From the NCBI GenBank assembly GCA_015485245.1, contig WFTY01000117.1, positions 1-10,893 on the forward strand: a DNA stretch of 10,893 nucleotides. The letters run 5' to 3'. The stretch comes from Anaerolineales bacterium. Lineage in GTDB: Bacteria; Chloroflexota; Anaerolineae; Anaerolineales; UBA11858. A model generated the notes under the pieces. That model saw only the letters and a list, made by a program, of their open reading frames with translations, ran no database searches and was not told where the DNA came from. Shown here one piece after another: positions 7,404 through 10,893 of this stretch. The translations under genes were made by a program, and so were the position numbers. Within the stretch, counting starts at the first letter, position 1; every line of letters begins with the position of its first letter.

Positions 7404-7999
7404 TTCCCTGTCCTGTCTGCAACCATGAGAACGCCCCGGAAGCGCAGGAATGTGCAGCGTGTCTGACCACGCTGGAAAGAGATGAAGCCCAGGATGCCCT
7501 GCCCGTGGGCACGGAACTGGCGGATGGGCGCTACTGCATAGAAGCGCTGCTGGGCCGTGGTGGTTTCGCCGTCACCTACCGAGCCTACGACCGCCACCTG
7601 GAAGAACCGGTGGCCATCAAGGAGTTATTGCCCACCGACACCCGCCTGTGCCGGCGGTCTGGTGATGGGGTCACGGTGTTAAGCGGGCAGGAGGGCGGTG
7701 ATTTTCCCCGGGTGCGGGAGCAGTTCAAACAGGAAGCGAAGCTGTTGCGCAAGCTGCGTCACCCGCGAGTGGTGGGCTGTGTGCATTTGTTCGAGGCCAA
7801 CGGCACTGCCTACCTGGTGATGGACCTGGTGAAAGGGCGGACCCTGGAAGTCGCGATACGGGAACACTCCCTGGAACAGGCCGAAGCGCTGCGGCTGTTT
7901 GAACAACTGCTGGACGGTGTGGAAGCGGTGCACGAGGTAGGCCTTGTGCACCGTGACATCAACCCGCGCAACGTCATGCTGGAAGAGGGGAGTGGTTAA
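7400..7999 (+). CDS. N-terminal half of split zinc-ribbon Ser/Thr kinase
   Basis: The 199-residue product starts at an ATG overlapping the FHA stop, with AAGGAG at 7388-7393 six bases upstream. It has a zinc ribbon (C4, C7, C18, C21), glycine loop GRGGFA 52-57, VAIK lysine K74, helix-C E112 and a full HRDINPRN loop 184-191. It then ends at TAA before the DFG motif. Alone it lacks the magnesium-binding Asp and the C-lobe, so it cannot be an active kinase. It is very close in sequence to the window's first kinase, for instance in the LPxGTEL linker and the DTRLCxRSGDGVTV insert, marking a recent duplication. It could still bind the C-terminal half or the FHA and zinc-ribbon partners. Confidence 0.75.
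   Translation: MIPCPVCNHENAPEAQECAACLTTLERDEAQDALPVGTELADGRYCIEALLGRGGFAVTYRAYDRHLEEPVAIKELLPTDTRLCRRSGDGVTVLSGQEGGDFPRVREQFKQEAKLLRKLRHPRVVGCVHLFEANGTAYLVMDLVKGRTLEVAIREHSLEQAEALRLFEQLLDGVEAVHEVGLVHRDINPRNVMLEEGSG
7997..7999 (+). other. Premature in-frame TAA with re-initiation site behind it
   Basis: The stop lies between the catalytic loop and DFG. AGGGGAG (7986-7992) sits 10 bases before GTG 8003, three bases after the stop, so ribosomes could restart there. The operon uses stop/start overlaps elsewhere. Confidence 0.6.
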
Positions 8000-8002
8000 C
8001 CG

Positions 8003-9157
8003 GTGCTGATCGACTTTGGTCTGGCGCGCACCAGCGGCGAGGGCACCACGACGGTGGCTTTCACCGACGGCTACACGGCGCTGGAGCAGTACGACCCCAA
8101 CTGTCCGCGGGATGAGAAGCTGGACATCTACAGCCTGGGTGCGGTGCTGTACTTTCTGCTCACCGGCGAGGCGCCGCCGAGCGCCATCCAGCGGCTGCAG
8201 GGTCGTAGCCTGCGCTGGCCGGAAAGCGTGGAAGAACCCATCCGCCAGGCGGTGGAGCAGGCGATGGCCACACAGGCCGTGGAACGCCTGGAAAATGTGG
8301 CGGCACTGCGTATGGCCCTGAGCGGCCAGGCAGCAAGGGGCGCCGGTCAGTCACAGGTCCACCAAACTACCCGTAACCGCGCTCGAACCGGAGATGACTG
8401 GCCAGCAGAATGGAAAGAGCGCTACGGCATCGGGCCGGAAGACTGGGCGGCGATTCCGGCCGGCAAGTTCCTCATGGGCTCGCCGGAGGACGAGGAGGGA
8501 AGGAGTGACGATGACGATGAACGCCAGCACTGGGTGAAGGTGTCGGCCTTCGACCTGCTGAAGACGCCGGTGACCTTTGCCATGTACGATCGATTCTGCG
8601 AGGCCACCGGAAGGGACAAGCCGAATGATATGGGTTGGGGGCGATCCGACCGCCCAGTGATCAACGTAAGCTACTGGGACGCGGTGGACTACTGCGAGTG
8701 GTTGAGCGGAGAGACGGGCTGGAAGATCCGCCTTCCGACGGAAGCGGAATGGGAATACGCCTGTCGGGCCGGGACCGAGACACCGTTCTGGACGGGAGAG
8801 ACCATCAGCACCGAGCAGGCCAATTATGACGGGAATGCTACCTACGGAAGTGGCGAAGAGGGTTTATATCGGAGAAAAACTACGCCGGTAGATCTGTTCG
8901 ACCCTAACCCCTGGGGTCTGCATGACATGCACGGCAATGTGTGGGAGTGGTGCGCCAGCGAATACGACGAAAGCTATGGCGGATTGGAGCGGCTAGATGC
9001 CAGTCGCGACCGTTCAAACGGCGCCTACCGGGTGTTGCGCGGCGGCTCCTGGGACTACCAACCCGAGTGGTTGCGTTCCGCCTCCCGCAGCAAGTCCAAC
9101 CCGATCAACCGGAAATACTGGTGGGGGTTTCGACTCGCCAGGGCGAAGCGGAAATGA
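8003..9157 (+). CDS. Kinase C-lobe fused to FGE-sulfatase/C-type-lectin-like domain
   Basis: The 384-residue frame opens at GTG 8003 with the DFG motif (4-6) and continues through the activation segment and C-lobe (to about 108). A linker (about 109-145) leads to an FGE-sulfatase (SUMF1-like) domain (about 146-382). The kinase APE motif reads ALE (26-28; codon 8081-8083 CTG where the paralogue has CCG), a further sign of lost or altered catalysis. The FGE domain shows IPAGKFLMGS (151-160), INVSYWDAVDYCEWL (220-234), LPTEAEWEYACRAGT (244-258), HDMHGNVWEW (307-316) and RVLRGGSW (343-350). The paired cysteines that real formylglycine-generating enzymes carry after RGGSW are absent, so it is a ligand-binding C-type-lectin-like fold rather than the enzyme. 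The final 35 residues have the spacing and Asn/Ser/Tyr/Lys/Trp-rich make-up of a DGR variable region. Such kinase-FGE proteins are known as DGR targets. Whether this half is translated alone is unsure. Confidence 0.8.
   Translation: MLIDFGLARTSGEGTTTVAFTDGYTALEQYDPNCPRDEKLDIYSLGAVLYFLLTGEAPPSAIQRLQGRSLRWPESVEEPIRQAVEQAMATQAVERLENVAALRMALSGQAARGAGQSQVHQTTRNRARTGDDWPAEWKERYGIGPEDWAAIPAGKFLMGSPEDEEGRSDDDDERQHWVKVSAFDLLKTPVTFAMYDRFCEATGRDKPNDMGWGRSDRPVINVSYWDAVDYCEWLSGETGWKIRLPTEAEWEYACRAGTETPFWTGETISTEQANYDGNATYGSGEEGLYRRKTTPVDLFDPNPWGLHDMHGNVWEWCASEYDESYGGLERLDASRDRSNGAYRVLRGGSWDYQPEWLRSASRSKSNPINRKYWWGFRLARAKRK
9029..9154 (+). other. Candidate DGR variable region at the 3' end of the FGE domain
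   Basis: The segment codes RVLRGGSW, then alternating fixed and odd residues up to GFRLAR. The fixed frame (RGGSW, P, LRSA, R, NP, NR, GFRLAR) matches FGE-type DGR targets. Many intervening codons (GAC, TAC, TCC, AGC, AAC, ATC) differ from AAC only at its adenines, as adenine-directed mutagenesis gives; the TGG codons would need an AAG-type template. No template repeat or reverse transcriptase is in the window. FGE domains without a DGR also end in a similar motif, so this is a candidate. Confidence 0.45.
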
Positions 9158-9468
9158 AAAAGGTCCGGTGGACTTTTTCTCGCTGAGCGGGCGCGCAGGG
9201 AAGCGCACCAGGTTTGACGATAGGTCGGGTTTCAGACCGGCAGGTTGACGTTTCGTCGGCCTGAAGGGCGACCCACGTGAGGGTCCAGGGGGCGCAGCCC
9301 CCGGGTGACGTGTCGGGCGGAAGGGCTCCGGCTGCATGGAAGGCGCATAGCAATTGGCAGTACCGCGGAATATTGTCCAGGCCGAGAGCCCTTTCTGGTG
9401 GCTGAAGCAGGGTTCTCCTCAGCATTCGGCGGTTCAAGGTGTTGGGCAGATGGCAACAGGAGAAGCAC
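9158..9468 (+). other. Gene-free, highly structured intergenic region
   Basis: This gap separates the signalling cluster from the coiled-coil genes. No convincing gene was found. It holds a run of inverted repeats (main block 9241-9302) with no following T-tract, so it does not look like an ordinary terminator. A TTGGCA (9354-9359) and TATTGT (9371-9376) pair is too closely spaced (11 bases) for a standard promoter. Confidence 0.6.
9241..9302 (+). other. Tandem array of three hairpins
   Basis: Three stem-loops follow one another. In the first, 9241-9250 pairs with 9254-9263 (10 pairs, two of them G-T wobbles, loop TTT). In the second, GACCC 9270-9274 pairs with GGGTC 9281-9285 around ACGTGA. 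In the third, GGGGGC 9288-9293 pairs with GCCCCC 9297-9302 around GCA. They begin 84 bases after the FGE stop. GC-rich hairpins just past the variable region assist retrohoming in known DGRs; an RNA element or attenuator is the alternative. Confidence 0.6.
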
Positions 9469-9984
9469 ATGGCGACGTTTACGCAAAGAGAGCTAACTGA
9501 TCACAGTGGCAGGCAGATCGATGAATTGGATGAGCTGAAAAAAGAAGTCCAGAAGTGTGTAGAGAACTTCGGAACCTCTGCGGATATATCGAAGTCACAG
9601 GGTGAGCCGGTATTGCAGGAACAGGCGGAGCAGCTGAATCAGTTGAACGCCAAGCTGGGCGAAATAGGCATGGAGGAGGTGGAAGCGGCGGTGGAGCAGG
9701 CCGAGGCCCAGTGCGAGGCCATGCAGGCGCATGAACAGGGCCTGGAACAGGCAGCGGGTCACGAACGACAAGGAGCCGAGCGCATCGCGGCGGGCCGTAC
9801 CCGGGTCGATAGCCAGGGCCTGGATCGGACGCTGGCCGAGCAGCAAGCGGTGCGCGAGCAGGGTGCCGAGGTATTGGGGCGGGAAAAGGCGCGTATCGAG
9901 GGCGCGCGCGTGGAGGCGGAAGAGGAAACACGCCGCATGAGCGAGCGGTCGCGGGCGATCCGCCAGTCCCTGAAGAACTTCTGA
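9469..9984 (+). CDS. Coiled-coil protein of unknown function
   Basis: The 171-residue product is almost wholly helical and rich in Glu, Gln, Ala and Arg. Heptad-like patterns run over about 14-35 and 45-168, which suggests a long coiled coil. Two cysteines (C30, C82) are present; there is no signal peptide, membrane segment or known motif. ATG 9469 was chosen because AGGAG (9458-9462) lies six bases upstream; a GTG at 9439 would add ten residues without a better site. It is followed after 18 bases by another coiled-coil gene, so the two likely form an operon and may bind one another. I do not recognise a family. A structural or scaffold role for the signalling cluster is possible but is only inferred from position. 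Confidence 0.75.
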   Translation: MATFTQRELTDHSGRQIDELDELKKEVQKCVENFGTSADISKSQGEPVLQEQAEQLNQLNAKLGEIGMEEVEAAVEQAEAQCEAMQAHEQGLEQAAGHERQGAERIAAGRTRVDSQGLDRTLAEQQAVREQGAEVLGREKARIEGARVEAEEETRRMSERSRAIRQSLKNF

Positions 9985-10002
9985 AGACCGGGAGCGAGCG
10001 GG

Positions 10003-10893
10003 ATGAGCGGCAGAAAAAGGGCGGAGGTGGAATCGGTACTCAAGCACGCCGGACGCTTGCAGCGCGAGCTGTTTCAGCGGCATCTCGATCGGGCGGGGAA
10101 AACGCTCGCGACGCTGGAAAAGATGGGCGATGCCGATCCCGCCCTGATGGGACAGGCCGAAAGGGAAATTGCGGAAGTGAAGCGGGAGTTGGATCGTCTG
10201 GGAGACCGCATGGAGGCGCTTTACCAGCAGATACGCGACCGGGTCAGCGGGTCGAGCGGCGTGGACGCCAGCTGGTATTTCGACGAGGAATACGACGAGG
10301 CGAAACAGCTCGAGCGCCGGTTCCGCCAAGTGTTGAAACAGCGGATACAGCCGCTGAACCAGCGCCTCGACCGGCACCTGGAGGCATTGAAGGCGACCCG
10401 GCTCGAGCGCGAGCAGATGGCGCGGGAGCGGGCCGAGGCCCAGGCGGCCATCGAGGTGCTGGAGCAACGCCTCGATGGTTTCGAACTGAGCCATCCGTTG
10501 CAATCCGGACAGCGGGTTGGCCTGGAGCGGTTCTGCCATGATTTCATCGACTGCGCCGACCAGTGGACGGCGTTGACGTCCCGGCTGCAACAGGCCCGCG
10601 ACGCTCTGAGCCGGGACCCCGCCAAAGCTGTGGCGCACGCGCGCTCGGCGGGGCAGATGCTGGACGCCCTGATCGAACGGGTGGAGACGGAACACCAGCA
10701 GATGCGGCAGATGGTGACCACCGCGCGTGAACTGAGCCAGGCCCTGTACGATTTGGGCTACAAGGTCGACAGCGAGCTGATGGGCGGGCGGCTTGCCGAC
10801 GGCCTGCGGGTGAAAACGCTGCAGACCGCGCACGAGGCCGAGTTCGAGTTTTCGCTGGAGAATGCGAACGAGGCCGAAACGGATGACGGTGAC
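10003..10893 (+). CDS. Large coiled-coil protein of unknown function (3' partial)
   Basis: The frame from ATG 10003 is open to the end of the window (297 codons), so the C-terminus is missing. The sequence is charged and helical, with probable coiled coils at about 10-80, 95-157 and 185-250, broken by a Gly/Ser turn and an acidic aromatic patch (about 82-99, with WYFDEEYDE). An acidic stretch (about 282-297) is where the window ends. A long minus-strand frame (9595-10833) covers the same DNA, but this one has a purine-rich GGGAG/GAGCGGG leader, follows the previous gene by 18 bases and has typical coiled-coil composition, so it is the real gene. No catalytic motif is visible. Function unknown; it likely works with the preceding coiled-coil protein. 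Confidence 0.75.
   Translation, partial: MSGRKRAEVESVLKHAGRLQRELFQRHLDRAGKTLATLEKMGDADPALMGQAEREIAEVKRELDRLGDRMEALYQQIRDRVSGSSGVDASWYFDEEYDEAKQLERRFRQVLKQRIQPLNQRLDRHLEALKATRLEREQMARERAEAQAAIEVLEQRLDGFELSHPLQSGQRVGLERFCHDFIDCADQWTALTSRLQQARDALSRDPAKAVAHARSAGQMLDALIERVETEHQQMRQMVTTARELSQALYDLGYKVDSELMGGRLADGLRVKTLQTAHEAEFEFSLENANEAETDDGD

Larger units (their letters stand above)
7400..9157 (+). pseudogene. Zinc-ribbon kinase-FGE/C-type-lectin fusion split by an in-frame TAA
   Basis: One reading frame from ATG 7400 to TGA 9155-9157 encodes zinc ribbon, kinase and FGE domain, broken only by TAA at 7997-7999. No frameshift is needed. The paralogous kinase at window start has a Gln (CAA) at the aligned place, followed by the same PVLIDFG, so a single C-to-T change explains the stop. 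It may be a decaying gene, a sequencing error, a readthrough site, or a real two-protein split; the two halves are listed separately. Confidence 0.7.

Noticed and set aside
8438..9150. True formylglycine-generating enzyme activity
   Set aside because: The cysteine pair expected after RGGSW is absent, so only the fold is supported.
9288..9302. Intrinsic terminator at the perfect GC hairpin
   Set aside because: The stem is strong, but no T-tract follows; GGGTGACG comes next.
9354..9376. Sigma-70 or sigma-54 promoter before the coiled-coil genes
   Set aside because: TTGGCA and TATTGT are only 11 bases apart, and the GG-N10-GC rule for sigma-54 is not met (GA is found in place of GC).
9595..10833. 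Long minus-strand frame (412 codons)
   Set aside because: It covers two + strand coiled-coil genes with good starts and spacing; its His/Leu/Pro/Arg-rich translation shows no domain and is typical of the reverse of Glu/Gln/Arg coiled-coil codons.
1..10893. CRISPR array, tRNA/rRNA gene, transposase or attachment site
   Set aside because: No regularly spaced repeats, RNA-gene signatures, transposase motifs or terminal repeats were seen by eye on either strand.

Overview
The window reads as GC-rich chromosomal DNA of a proteobacterium. A gammaproteobacterium, perhaps a purple sulphur or related sulphur bacterium, is my best guess. It rests only on codon style, ATGA start/stop overlaps, Shine-Dalgarno sites and the kind of gene content; no marker gene is present. 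All supported genes lie on the + strand. The long minus-strand frames are shadows of GC-rich codons.

Layout. (1) 1-4323: a zinc-ribbon Ser/Thr kinase with a multi-pass membrane tail (its 5' end is outside the window), a pseudokinase fused to a complete PP2C phosphatase, and a second zinc-ribbon kinase with one C-terminal membrane helix. (2) 4324-4539: an AT-richer gap with a weak terminator-like hairpin. (3) 4540-9157: a small membrane protein with a collagen-like Gly-X-Y stretch, a zinc-ribbon FHA protein, a VWA protein, a second FHA protein and a third zinc-ribbon kinase fused to a formylglycine-generating-enzyme (FGE)/C-type-lectin-like domain. Four of the five junctions in this block, or short gaps of 13 bases, point to coupled translation. 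The third kinase is cut by one in-frame TAA just before its DFG motif. (4) 9158-9468: a gene-free stretch with three consecutive GC-rich hairpins. (5) 9469-10893: two coiled-coil proteins of unknown function, the second running off the window.

How the parts may work together (inference). The cluster holds phospho-writers (three kinases), an eraser (PP2C), phosphothreonine readers (two FHA proteins), a metal-dependent adaptor (VWA) and membrane-anchored or surface-type modules. This is a self-contained Thr/Ser phosphorylation circuit. Its most striking output or sensor part is the kinase-FGE protein. Its C-terminus looks like the variable region of a diversity-generating retroelement (DGR) target, and structured DNA follows directly. 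No reverse transcriptase or template repeat is seen here, so any DGR would have to act from elsewhere. Kinase decay signs (HRD to HCD, APE to ALE, CAA to TAA) all fit single C-to-T changes and suggest that some members are losing catalysis, or have been turned into split or pseudo-kinases.
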